NCBI GenBank assembly: GCA_002329395.1
Contig: DCTQ01000048.1
Span: 24,443-33,507 of the forward strand
Direction of reading: 5' to 3'
DNA: 9,065 nt
Source of the DNA: Candidatus Avelusimicrobium alvi
Lineage (GTDB): Bacteria > Elusimicrobiota > Elusimicrobia > Elusimicrobiales > Elusimicrobiaceae
A program made the translations under genes and the position numbers. How positions within the stretch are numbered: position 1 is the stretch's first letter; every line of letters starts with the position of its first letter. The notes under the pieces were generated by a model. It made no database searches. It had not been told where the DNA came from and saw only the letters and a program-made list of their open reading frames with translations. Shown here one piece after another: positions 1 to 6,067 of the stretch.

Positions 1-55
1 CCGTATGAAGCCCGATGCCGCTGACGACTGCGGGAGAAGCAAGGGTTTTTCTCAT
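1..55 (-). CDS. lpxC: LpxC N-terminus, UDP-3-O-acyl-GlcNAc deacetylase (partial)
   Basis: Only the first 18 codons lie in the window; the gene continues past base 1. The ATG is at 55-53, two bases after the lpxD stop. The translation begins MRKTLASPAVVSGIGLHT, and the next codon starts with G. The block GIGLHTG is the conserved N-terminal signature of LpxC, the zinc deacetylase that makes the committed step of lipid A synthesis in the cytoplasm. A modest SD (GGGA, 64-67) lies eight bases upstream, inside the end of lpxD, so the gene is probably translated from the same message. In some phyla LpxC is fused to FabZ; that cannot be judged here. The assignment rests on a short stretch plus the fitting neighbour lpxD. 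Confidence 0.85.
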   Translation of the reverse strand, partial: MRKTLASPAVVSGIGLHT

Positions 56-57
56 AA

Positions 58-1134
58 TTAAAGTCCCAGTATTTTTTTAATTTTTCCGAAAAAAGACAAA
101 TTTTTAGTTTCTTCCAGCTGCTTTTTAAACGCCCGGAATTCTTTGTGCATTTCCGGCAGTTTGCGCAGCATGGCCTGCTGTTTGAAGGCCTCGCGCTGCG
201 GCATGGCGGGATAGCCGAAATAAGTCTGCCCGGCCGGGATGGACGTCATCACGCCCGACTGCGCGCCCACCTGGGCGCGGTCGCCTATCGTCATATGCCC
301 CGCCAGGCCCACCTGGCCGGCCAAAATGACGCCGTTGCCGATATCCGTCGTGCCCGCCACGCCGACCTGCGCGCACATAATGGAGCTCATCCCCACGCGC
401 ACATTGTGGCCGACTTGGACGAGGTTGTCAATTTTTGTATTGTCGCCGATGACGGTGCTGGAAATTTTGGCGCGGTCAATGCAGGAGTTGGACTGCACTT
501 CCACGTCGTTGCCGAGCACCACGTTGCCGATTTGCGGGATTTTCTGGTGGCGGCCGTCGTGAAACGTAAATCCGAATCCGTCCGAACCGATTTTGGCCCC
601 CGCCTGCAAAATGACATAATCTTTAAGCACGCATTCTTCGCGGATGACGACCTGCGGATAAATATAGCAGTTCTTGCCGACGGTAACGTTTTTGCCGATG
701 TAGCACTGCGGAAAAATGACGGTATTGTCGCCGATGACGGCGCCGTCTTCCAGCACGGTGTACGCGCCCACGGACACATTGGCGCCGAGGGTTACGTTTT
801 CGCCGATGACGGCGGTGGGATGAATGCCGGAGGTGTGTTTCTGTTTTTGGGCGTCCGCGTATTTCATCAGCAGAATAAAAGCCCATTCCGGGTTTTTGGC
901 GTAGAGCAGCGCGCCGTTAAAGGGGAGCTCTTTGCCTTTCGCTTCTTCGGGCACGATAAGTGCGGAGGCTTTGAGGTCTTTTAATAAATCCGCTTTTTCC
1001 AGGGAGGTTAAATAACAGATTCCTCCTTCGTGCGCTTCTTCCAGCGCGCACAGCGCGCGGACGGCGGTTTCGGGATGCGCGCCGGCTTCCGCCCCGGTGA
1101 TTTTGGCGATTTCGGTTACGGTTAGATTTAGCAT
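58..1134 (-). CDS. lpxD: LpxD, UDP-3-O-(3-hydroxyacyl)glucosamine N-acyltransferase
   Basis: The 358-residue protein transfers a 3-hydroxyacyl chain from acyl carrier protein to the 2-amino group of UDP-3-O-acyl-glucosamine, the third step of lipid A synthesis, in the cytoplasm. Residues 1-100 form the N-terminal nucleotide-binding domain. Residues about 103-300 are hexapeptide repeats ([IV]Gxxxx) of a left-handed beta helix. GSDGFGF (183-189) is a family signature. QVGHNV (240-245) holds the expected catalytic His243, and His280 in GLAGH matches the second conserved histidine. FGYPAMP (306-312) closes the helix, followed by a helical basic tail. The length is normal for the family. The ATG at 1134 has SD AGAGGT (1141-1146) overlapping the ompH stop, which suggests coupled translation. 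It is the third gene of the bamA-ompH-lpxD-lpxC run. No defects are seen. Confidence 0.97.
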   Translation of the reverse strand: MLNLTVTEIAKITGAEAGAHPETAVRALCALEEAHEGGICYLTSLEKADLLKDLKASALIVPEEAKGKELPFNGALLYAKNPEWAFILLMKYADAQKQKHTSGIHPTAVIGENVTLGANVSVGAYTVLEDGAVIGDNTVIFPQCYIGKNVTVGKNCYIYPQVVIREECVLKDYVILQAGAKIGSDGFGFTFHDGRHQKIPQIGNVVLGNDVEVQSNSCIDRAKISSTVIGDNTKIDNLVQVGHNVRVGMSSIMCAQVGVAGTTDIGNGVILAGQVGLAGHMTIGDRAQVGAQSGVMTSIPAGQTYFGYPAMPQREAFKQQAMLRKLPEMHKEFRAFKKQLEETKNLSFFGKIKKILGL

Positions 1135-1144
1135 AATAAAACCT

Positions 1145-2143
1145 CTATTTTCCGCGTTTGCGGTATTTTTTTGCTTTCTTGAGCCGGCTGATAAAATCTT
1201 TGGTAACGTTTACCGGCTTTTCGCCGTAGAGAATTTCGTCCTTGCGCACGATCGCGCCGATGTTTCTCTTTTTGGCGAACGATTTAATTTCGGTATAGAT
1301 ATCCTTCAAAATCTCGTTTACTTCTTTCTTTTCCAGCTTTAAAATTTCTTCGCGGGTGGTATATTTATAATTATCAATAAAAAGACTGCGTTCCGCAATG
1401 ATTTTTTTGTTGGACGCTATGCGCGCCGTCAAATCATCCAGCTCCGCGGGCGTGTTAAGCGGGCTGGTGGAAAGTATTTCCGCGCCCGAAAACGTCAGCC
1501 GGTTGAGTACGTTGCCCAGCAGCAGCGAGTCCGCGCTTTCTTGGATTTGCGGTTTAAGCGCCTGCGGCTCCACCACGATGCGTTCGTAATACGGTTTAAG
1601 CTCCCGCACCTGTACGGCCAGGCGTTTGTTTTCGGCCTCCAGCACGCTGATGAGCTGTTTGGCTCCGTTTACTTCTTCTTCTTTAGACAAAATCTTCAGC
1701 CGGATTTGCTCTTTTACCGCAATGGTGCGGGGGTGTTCGTTAAAGGCTTCGTCAATGTCAATATACGCCACCGTCAGGCATTTTAACACTTCTTTGGGCT
1801 GGTCCGCGCCGTCCTCTTCCGCTTCCGCGGGAGCGGCCGTTTCCTCCGGCGCGCCGTCTGCCGGTTTGGCGGAAGGCGTTTTGTCTTCCTGTTTCGCCGC
1901 GGGCTGCTGCGCGGCGTCTTGCTGCGGCGGATTGGCTTCTTTAAAAGCTTCCTGTTTGGTTTCTTCGGGCAGGATGATTTTCTCTTCCGGCTCGGCGGGT
2001 TTTTCCGCCTGTGCGGCGGTTTTGGCCAAGATGGCGGCCACCGCGGCGGCTTCCTGTTCGGAAAGCGCATCCGCGGCCGTCTCCTGCGCCTGCAGGAGCG
2101 CCGTCAAAAAGGGTACCGCTAAACACAGCCAAACTTTCTTCAT
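1145..2143 (-). CDS. ompH: OmpH/Skp-family periplasmic chaperone, enlarged
   Basis: This 332-residue exported protein has an N-terminal signal peptide (MKKVWLCLAVPFLTALLQA, cleavage near residue 19). Residues about 22-118 are low-complexity and rich in Ala, Glu, Pro and Gln. The OmpH-like core starts at VAYIDIDEAF (125-134) and continues as a charged coiled coil (about 140-185 and 235-290), the usual tentacle of Skp. It ends with KKRNIGAIVRKDEILYGEKPVNVT (291-314, shown here only to locate it), a beta segment typical of the family, then a very basic tail. Skp holds unfolded outer-membrane proteins in the periplasm for delivery to BamA, and here it lies directly after bamA. Family members are usually about 160-180 residues, so this one is nearly twice as long. 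The extra length is in the acidic linker and in a tip insertion at about 185-235. SD GGAGG lies just upstream of the ATG and overlaps the bamA stop. The exact cargo is inferred. Confidence 0.88.
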   Translation of the reverse strand: MKKVWLCLAVPFLTALLQAQETAADALSEQEAAAVAAILAKTAAQAEKPAEPEEKIILPEETKQEAFKEANPPQQDAAQQPAAKQEDKTPSAKPADGAPEETAAPAEAEEDGADQPKEVLKCLTVAYIDIDEAFNEHPRTIAVKEQIRLKILSKEEEVNGAKQLISVLEAENKRLAVQVRELKPYYERIVVEPQALKPQIQESADSLLLGNVLNRLTFSGAEILSTSPLNTPAELDDLTARIASNKKIIAERSLFIDNYKYTTREEILKLEKKEVNEILKDIYTEIKSFAKKRNIGAIVRKDEILYGEKPVNVTKDFISRLKKAKKYRKRGK

Positions 2144-2150
2144 ACGCCTC

Positions 2151-4508
2151 CTACATCATATTTGAAATGTTGAAGTAGAAGTGGGAACGGTCTTCGTTGG
2201 AACGGTGATTCAGTCCGTACCCCCAGTCAATGCGGATGGGCAGCGAGGGGGTGGTGAAACGCAAGCCTACGCCCACGCCGGCTTTGAACTGGTTTTCATC
2301 GGGTCCGAGGGAAAAGTCCAGGTCGTTAAACTTGTTCCAGGAGTTGCCCAAGTCAAAGAAGAAGGCGAACTGCGCCATATTGCGCCGGCCTTCGCGCGCC
2401 AGCGGGAAACGCAGTTCCGCGTTCATCACGTAATACATATCGCCGCCGTATTCCGGGCCGATTTCGCCCGCGCGCTCATAGCCGCGGATGGTGTCCGCGC
2501 CGCCTAAGAAGAATTTTTCATACGGCGGCACTTCGCTCGTGCGGCCATAGGCCTGTACGGAGCCGAATTTGTTGGACAGCACAAATACAATCGGATAGTT
2601 CCCGCCCACGTTCCAGACCGTGTAGTTGAAAATGGAACGTGCGTTTAAGTACCACAAATCCAGGTCTCCGCCCACGGGGCCGCCGGCCAGCGCAAGGCCG
2701 ATGGAGTTGCGCCAGCCGCGCGTCGGGTCCCAGATATTGTCGCGCGTGTCTACGGCAAAATCCGCGCTGACGGTGGACATATTGGTGGTGCCTTTGGCGA
2801 TACAGGTGGACGGGTCCTGCCCTTCTTTGCAGATGAAAAGCTCATCAATGTCGTAAATATCAATGTTTTCAAACGAATAGCCGAAGGACAGTTGGTAAAT
2901 GTCGTCGTTAAAGCGCGGGCCTACTTTCACGCGGCCGCCGATGCGCTTTTCGGTATACGCCTGGTTTTCGGTGGAGAAAGAGCGGTAGCGGCGGGTGTTG
3001 AACAGGTCCACGCCCAGGGAGGTCGGCTTGTCGTAAATCCACGGGGTGGACCAGCTGACGGTGTAATCCAAAATTTCTTTACCGAACAGGGTGCGCAGAG
3101 ACAGCCGCTGCGCGCGCCCGAACAGGTTCATGTGGTTGATGGAAAGCTCGCCGTACAGGCCGTCCATGGAGCTCATGGCCAGGCCGGCGGTAAACATACC
3201 CGGGCGGCCTTCTACGACGTTAAAGCCCAGGTCCACTTTTTGCGGGTCGGCGGTGGGCTGGAGGTCCACCTGCACGTCGTTAATAAAACCCAGGTTTAAA
3301 ATTTTGGTTTGGCTGCGTTTGATTTTTTCGTTGTCGTACAAATCGCCGGGATGGATGGAAAGCTCGCGCGTGAAGACGTATTTTTTGGTGTTTTCGTAGC
3401 CGGTAACGTCCACATTGTCAATATAGAAAATATGGCCTTCGGAAATATCAAACGTGATGTTGAGCCTGCCGTTTTCAATGGTGCGGACGGGGTTCACGCG
3501 CACCTGCAGGTAGCCCTTGTTGGCGTATTGCTCCTGGATGGCGCTGATGGTGTCGTCAAAATCTTTCTGGTTGTAGAGTTTGCCCTCGCGGAAGAAGATT
3601 TGCTTGTCCAGTTCCTGCGGGGTAAACACGTTGTTGCCTTCAAACGAAACGCTGCCGAAATCCACCTTTTCGCTTTCCGTTACGTCGTAGGTGATGGTTA
3701 CTTCGGTTTTGGCGTCGTTGATATCTATTTTCGGCTGGCTTAAATTAAAATCCGCATAGCCTTTGTTGCGCCCGTAGAGAATCATCTTTACCCAGTCGCG
3801 CTGGAGGTTCTGGGGTTTAAAAACCTTGCCGGGGCGGTTGGAGGCTTTCTTTAAAATTTTGGCGGCCGGCAGTTCGTCCGCGCCGTTGAGGTTGACGGTT
3901 TGCACGCGCACGCGTTCGCCTTCGTCAATAATCAGCTTTACGTATACCACGCCGAGTTTATCGTCGGTGGTAAGCTCGTATTTCACATCGGCGCTGACGT
4001 AGCCTTTTTCGGCGTATTTGGCTTTGATGCGCTCCAGGTCGGCCTGGAGTTTGGCTTCGTTAAAGGGGTCCTTGATTTTAAGCGTCATCGCCTGGGTGAT
4101 GGCGCCTTTGCCCAGGTGTTTTCTGCCTTCGTAGGTCAGGCGGTCAAAAATGGGCTTTTCCGTAACGATGTAGGTCAGGCGGTGGCAGGGGTACACGTCC
4201 CGTCCGTCTTTCTCTTTACGGGTGCCGGGCATGGGGGAAATGTCAATTTCCACGCTGTCAAAATTACCCAGCGCGGAGATGTCGTGAATGTCTTCGGAAA
4301 TGGTAAAGCGCTCGTAAAGCTCGCCTTTTTTGGCGTGCGCGGCTTTGGTGACGGTTTTTTTGCGGATGTTTTTAAGTCCGTCCGCGGCCACGCTGCAAAT
4401 CATCCACGGGCCGTTGGGGTCCACCTCCTGCTGCGCGGCGTCTTCCGCGCGCGCGTACGAAGCGGCCAATAATGCGGTTAAAATAAGTACAACCAAACGT
4501 TTGGACAA
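2151..4508 (-). CDS. bamA: BamA, outer-membrane protein assembly factor
   Basis: BamA folds and inserts beta-barrel proteins into the outer membrane. With a TTG start at 4508-4506 the protein has 785 residues. It begins with a signal peptide (MSKRLVVLILTALLAASYARA, cut after Ala-Arg-Ala at 21). Five POTRA domains follow at about 36-434, seen as repeated units ending in motifs such as YAEKGY, YGRNKGY and YANKGY. The Omp85 barrel runs from about 437 to 785 and carries the lid motif IRGY (674-677). I prefer this TTG to the in-frame TTG at 4586 because AGGGAG (4518-4523) lies nine bases before it and it gives a clean signal peptide. The longer form would place 26 polar residues in front and start inside the rpmB terminator. 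The C-terminus is FNISNMM, without the usual terminal aromatic residue. A Cys-x8-Cys pair lies in a barrel loop. It is the first gene of the envelope operon. Confidence 0.95.
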   Translation of the reverse strand: MSKRLVVLILTALLAASYARAEDAAQQEVDPNGPWMICSVAADGLKNIRKKTVTKAAHAKKGELYERFTISEDIHDISALGNFDSVEIDISPMPGTRKEKDGRDVYPCHRLTYIVTEKPIFDRLTYEGRKHLGKGAITQAMTLKIKDPFNEAKLQADLERIKAKYAEKGYVSADVKYELTTDDKLGVVYVKLIIDEGERVRVQTVNLNGADELPAAKILKKASNRPGKVFKPQNLQRDWVKMILYGRNKGYADFNLSQPKIDINDAKTEVTITYDVTESEKVDFGSVSFEGNNVFTPQELDKQIFFREGKLYNQKDFDDTISAIQEQYANKGYLQVRVNPVRTIENGRLNITFDISEGHIFYIDNVDVTGYENTKKYVFTRELSIHPGDLYDNEKIKRSQTKILNLGFINDVQVDLQPTADPQKVDLGFNVVEGRPGMFTAGLAMSSMDGLYGELSINHMNLFGRAQRLSLRTLFGKEILDYTVSWSTPWIYDKPTSLGVDLFNTRRYRSFSTENQAYTEKRIGGRVKVGPRFNDDIYQLSFGYSFENIDIYDIDELFICKEGQDPSTCIAKGTTNMSTVSADFAVDTRDNIWDPTRGWRNSIGLALAGGPVGGDLDLWYLNARSIFNYTVWNVGGNYPIVFVLSNKFGSVQAYGRTSEVPPYEKFFLGGADTIRGYERAGEIGPEYGGDMYYVMNAELRFPLAREGRRNMAQFAFFFDLGNSWNKFNDLDFSLGPDENQFKAGVGVGLRFTTPSLPIRIDWGYGLNHRSNEDRSHFYFNISNMM

Positions 4509-4517
4509 GGCGCTGTA

Positions 4518-4523
4518 CTCCCT
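4518..4523 (-). promoter_or_regulatory. Ribosome binding site deciding the bamA TTG start
   Basis: AGGGAG on the minus strand lies nine bases before TTG at 4508. No in-frame ATG or GTG lies at a suitable distance, so this SD is the main argument for the non-AUG start and for the signal peptide beginning MSKRLVV. Confidence 0.7.
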
Positions 4524-4540
4524 AATTTTCGGTTTTTTAA

Positions 4541-4573
4541 TAAAAAAGCCCGCACTATGGGATAAGCACGGGC
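4541..4573 (-). terminator. Rho-independent terminator after rpmB
   Basis: On the minus strand the arms GCCCGTGC (4573-4566) and GTGCGGGC (4555-4548) form an eight-pair stem with a ten-base loop, followed by TTTTTTA. Two of the pairs are G-U wobbles that exist only in the minus-strand RNA, which fixes the orientation. It starts about 24 bases after the rpmB stop and ends about 33 bases before the bamA start. It therefore separates rpmB from the envelope operon, or lets only part of the transcripts through. Confidence 0.85.
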
Positions 4574-4596
4574 CGGTTTCGTCCAAAAAAGCTGAC

Positions 4597-4791
4597 TTAT
4601 TTGGTGGGTCTTTTAGCCAAACCGCTTTTGATGCAGCCGGTGCAAACGTAAGCGGTCTGGGTTTTGCCGTCCAGGACCACTTTCTGCTTCTGAAGGTTCG
4701 GTTTAAAGCTTCTTTTCGTTCTCATATTAGAGTGGCTGTAGGAGCCGCCGGACACCGGGGCTTTGCCGCACACTGCACATTTATACGCCAT
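4597..4791 (-). CDS. rpmB: Ribosomal protein bL28
   Basis: The 64-residue basic protein of the large ribosomal subunit begins MAYKCAVCGKAPVSGGSYSH and carries the family motif SHSNMRTKRSFKPNLQ (19-34). It is the zinc-ribbon (C+) form: Cys5/Cys8 and Cys50/Cys53 make two CxxC pairs able to hold one zinc ion. Many bacteria also have a cysteine-free copy used under zinc limitation; none is in this window. The SD AAGGAAGG lies shortly before the ATG at 4791. The gene has its own promoter (4831-4859) and terminator (4541-4573), so it appears to be a single-gene transcription unit between the TerC-type gene and bamA. The length is typical. Confidence 0.97.
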   Translation of the reverse strand: MAYKCAVCGKAPVSGGSYSHSNMRTKRSFKPNLQKQKVVLDGKTQTAYVCTGCIKSGLAKRPTK

Positions 4792-4830
4792 AGTTTCCTT
4801 CCTTATAACTGAATTAAATTTGGTTCTTAT

Positions 4831-4859
4831 ATTCTAGTAAATAAACGCCGCTCTGTCCA
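4831..4859 (-). promoter_or_regulatory. Sigma-70-type promoter of rpmB
   Basis: On the minus strand TGGACA (4859-4854) and TAGAAT (4836-4831) are separated by 17 bases. Each hexamer differs from consensus by one base. Transcription would start near 4824, giving a leader of about 33 bases before the rpmB ATG. The -35 box begins only three bases after the stop of the TerC-family gene. Prediction from sequence only. Confidence 0.75.
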
Positions 4860-4862
4860 GCC

Positions 4863-5798
4863 TTACGCCTCTTTGGGCGGGAAAAATTTGCTGGCCAGAA
4901 CGGAGAGCGCCAAAATTCCCACGATAACGCCCAAAGACGCCACCACCGGGATTTTAAAATGATGCGAAACCAGCATTTTTACGCCCACAAAGAACAAAAT
5001 GACGGAAATGCCGTATTTAAGATACGGGAATTTGCCCGCCATCCCGGACAGCAGAAAATACAGCGAGCGCAGGCCGATAATCGCGAAAATGTTGGACGAA
5101 TAGACCAGGAACGTGTCCTGCGTGATGGACAGCACCGCCGGGATGGAATCCACCGCAAAAATCAGGTCCGACATTTCAATCACCAGCACCGCCGCAAACA
5201 GCGGCGTGGCGTAGCGTTTGGCTTTTTCCAGCACGAAGAAATTGTCGCCGTGGTAATCGGTCTTAATCGGCATAAATTTTTTGAGTATTTTCAGCACGAC
5301 GGACTGGCTGGGGTCAAACGATTCGTCTTCCTTTTGCAGCAGCATTTTGGCGGCGGTGAAAACGAGCAGCGCGCCGAAGACGTAAATCGTCCACGAGAAC
5401 ATGGAAATAAGCTGTACGCCCAGGAAAATGAACAGAAAGCGCAGCACCACCGCGCCCAAAATACCCCACAAAAGCGCTTTGGGCTGGAGATGGCTGGGAA
5501 TGGCGAAATAGCCAAAAATCATAATAAACACGAACATATTGTCTACGGACAGGGAATACTCCAGCACATAGCCCGTGTAGAATTCCAGCGCGTGGCGCGG
5601 TCCTTCCACCAGCCAAATCGCGCCGCCGAACAGCGCCGCCAAAGACACCCAGGCGCAAACCATTATGCCCGCTTCTTTCATGCTTACTTTGCCGTGGTGT
5701 TTGTTCAGCACGGCCAAATCAATAAATAACGCCGCCAGTACAATTACCCAAAAGGCAATCCACATGGCAACGGATACGGTAGTGGTTACAGGTTCCAT
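4863..5798 (-). CDS. terC: TerC/Alx-family metal homeostasis membrane protein
   Basis: This is a 311-residue integral membrane protein with about seven to nine hydrophobic segments, beginning MEPVTTTVSVAMWIAFWVIV. The two hallmark acidic membrane motifs are present: EYSLSVDNMFVF (80-91) and EMSDLIFAVDSIPAV (208-222). A hydrophilic cytosolic loop lies at about 155-195. The layout and length match the Alx type of the family. Members act in manganese homeostasis, and in Bacillus TerC proteins have been linked to metal loading of secreted enzymes. Tellurite resistance, which gave the family its name, should not be assumed. I chose the ATG at 5798 because GGAGA lies just upstream. An earlier in-frame Met at 5828 would overlap the promoter -10 box. 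The gene is transcribed alone and diverges from tRNA-Thr. The leader is only about 20 bases, so the pH-sensing leader RNA of E. coli alx is absent. Confidence 0.9.
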   Translation of the reverse strand: MEPVTTTVSVAMWIAFWVIVLAALFIDLAVLNKHHGKVSMKEAGIMVCAWVSLAALFGGAIWLVEGPRHALEFYTGYVLEYSLSVDNMFVFIMIFGYFAIPSHLQPKALLWGILGAVVLRFLFIFLGVQLISMFSWTIYVFGALLVFTAAKMLLQKEDESFDPSQSVVLKILKKFMPIKTDYHGDNFFVLEKAKRYATPLFAAVLVIEMSDLIFAVDSIPAVLSITQDTFLVYSSNIFAIIGLRSLYFLLSGMAGKFPYLKYGISVILFFVGVKMLVSHHFKIPVVASLGVIVGILALSVLASKFFPPKEA

Positions 5799-5826
5799 TC
5801 TTTCTCCATATAAAGGGATATACATC

Positions 5827-5835
5827 ATTATAGCA
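5827..5835 (-). promoter_or_regulatory. Extended -10 promoter of the TerC-family gene
   Basis: On the minus strand TGC (5835-5833) directly precedes a perfect TATAAT (5832-5827). No recognisable -35 hexamer lies at 16-18 bases, so this looks like an extended -10 promoter. The start point would be near 5820, about 22 bases before the ATG at 5798. Confidence 0.7.
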
Positions 5836-5859
5836 GTTTGGAAAGGGCGTCGGGCGGGC

Positions 5860-5889
5860 TTGGCGGTTCAAGTTCAAAAATGATATGAT
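5860..5889 (+). promoter_or_regulatory. Probable promoter of tRNA-Thr
   Basis: TTGGCG (5860-5865) and TATGAT (5884-5889) are separated by 18 bases and lie 14 bases before the tRNA. An alternative -10 box, TATAAA at 5891-5896, would leave almost no leader. The A+T-rich block 5876-5900 is shared by the two divergent units. Which box is used cannot be settled from sequence. Confidence 0.45.
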
Positions 5890-5902
5890 ATATAAAATTT
5901 CC

Positions 5903-5975
5903 GCCGAGATAGCTCAACTGGCAGAGCAACGGTTTTGTAAACCGTAGGTTGTGGGTTCGACTCCCATTCTCGGCT
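5903..5975 (+). tRNA. tRNA-Thr (anticodon UGU)
   Basis: The complete cloverleaf of 73 bases fits by hand. The acceptor stem is GCCGAGA/TCTCGGC, with discriminator T at 5975. The D stem is GCTC/GAGC with GG in the loop. The anticodon stem is ACGGT/ACCGT around the loop TTTGTAA, so the anticodon is TGT, reading ACA and related Thr codons. The variable loop is AGGTT, and the T arm is GTGGG-TTCGACT-CCCAT. The 3' CCA is not encoded, so it must be added by CCA-adding enzyme. A terminator follows seven bases later. Confidence 0.97.
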
Positions 5976-5981
5976 GCTTTT

Positions 5982-6005
5982 ATCCCGCTTCGTGCGGGAT
6001 TTTTT
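5982..6005 (+). terminator. Rho-independent terminator after tRNA-Thr
   Basis: ATCCCGC (5982-5988) pairs perfectly with GCGGGAT (5994-6000) around the loop TTCGT, followed by TTTTT (6001-6005). It ends the tRNA transcript and separates it from the TldD-type operon that starts within the next 60 bases. Confidence 0.93.
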
Positions 6006-6021
6006 ATGCCCGTTCCTCCTC

Positions 6022-6051
6022 TTGGTTTCCGCCGCCCTTTAATGCTAAAAT
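6022..6051 (+). promoter_or_regulatory. Probable promoter of the exported TldD-type operon
   Basis: TTGGTT (6022-6027), an 18-base spacer ending in TGC, and TAAAAT (6046-6051) make a -35 plus extended -10 promoter. The start would be near 6058. That leaves a leader of only about ten bases, so the SD AGGAGG (6058-6063) would lie at the very 5' end of the message. Confidence 0.55.
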
Positions 6052-6067
6052 ACACGCAGGAGGGTAT

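Noticed and set aside
145..984. Long plus-strand open frame (279 codons) opposite lpxD
   Set aside because: It lies fully inside lpxD on the other strand. Its His/Ala/Asp-rich composition is the mirror of the hexapeptide-repeat codons, and I see no SD or recognisable domain.
1780..2080. Low-complexity segment in ompH considered as a frameshift or repeat expansion
   Set aside because: The frame stays open with a clean signal peptide before it and an OmpH core after it. Residue composition varies and I find no exact tandem DNA repeat.
3900..4472. Plus-strand open frame (190 codons) opposite bamA
   Set aside because: Phe/Val/His-rich antisense shadow of the POTRA region, with no start signal.
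4509..4547. Possible bamA promoter (TTATCC, 17 bases, TATTAA) overlapping the rpmB terminator
   Set aside because: Matches to consensus are only 3/6 and 4/6, and both boxes fall within the terminator hairpin or its T tract, so chance is likely.
4959..5729. Plus-strand open frame (256 codons) opposite the TerC-family gene
   Set aside because: Gln/His/Arg-rich translation with no hydrophobic core, complementary to membrane-segment codons. The minus strand carries the family motifs.
5799..5902. Alx-type pH-responsive leader RNA or other riboswitch before the TerC-family gene
   Set aside because: The predicted leader is about 22 bases, too short to hold such a structure, and I see no conserved hairpin set.
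5951..6067. 39-residue N-terminal extension of the TldD-type protein
   Set aside because: The extension would be encoded by the tRNA 3' half and its terminator. ATG 6068 has AGGAGG upstream and begins a signal peptide.
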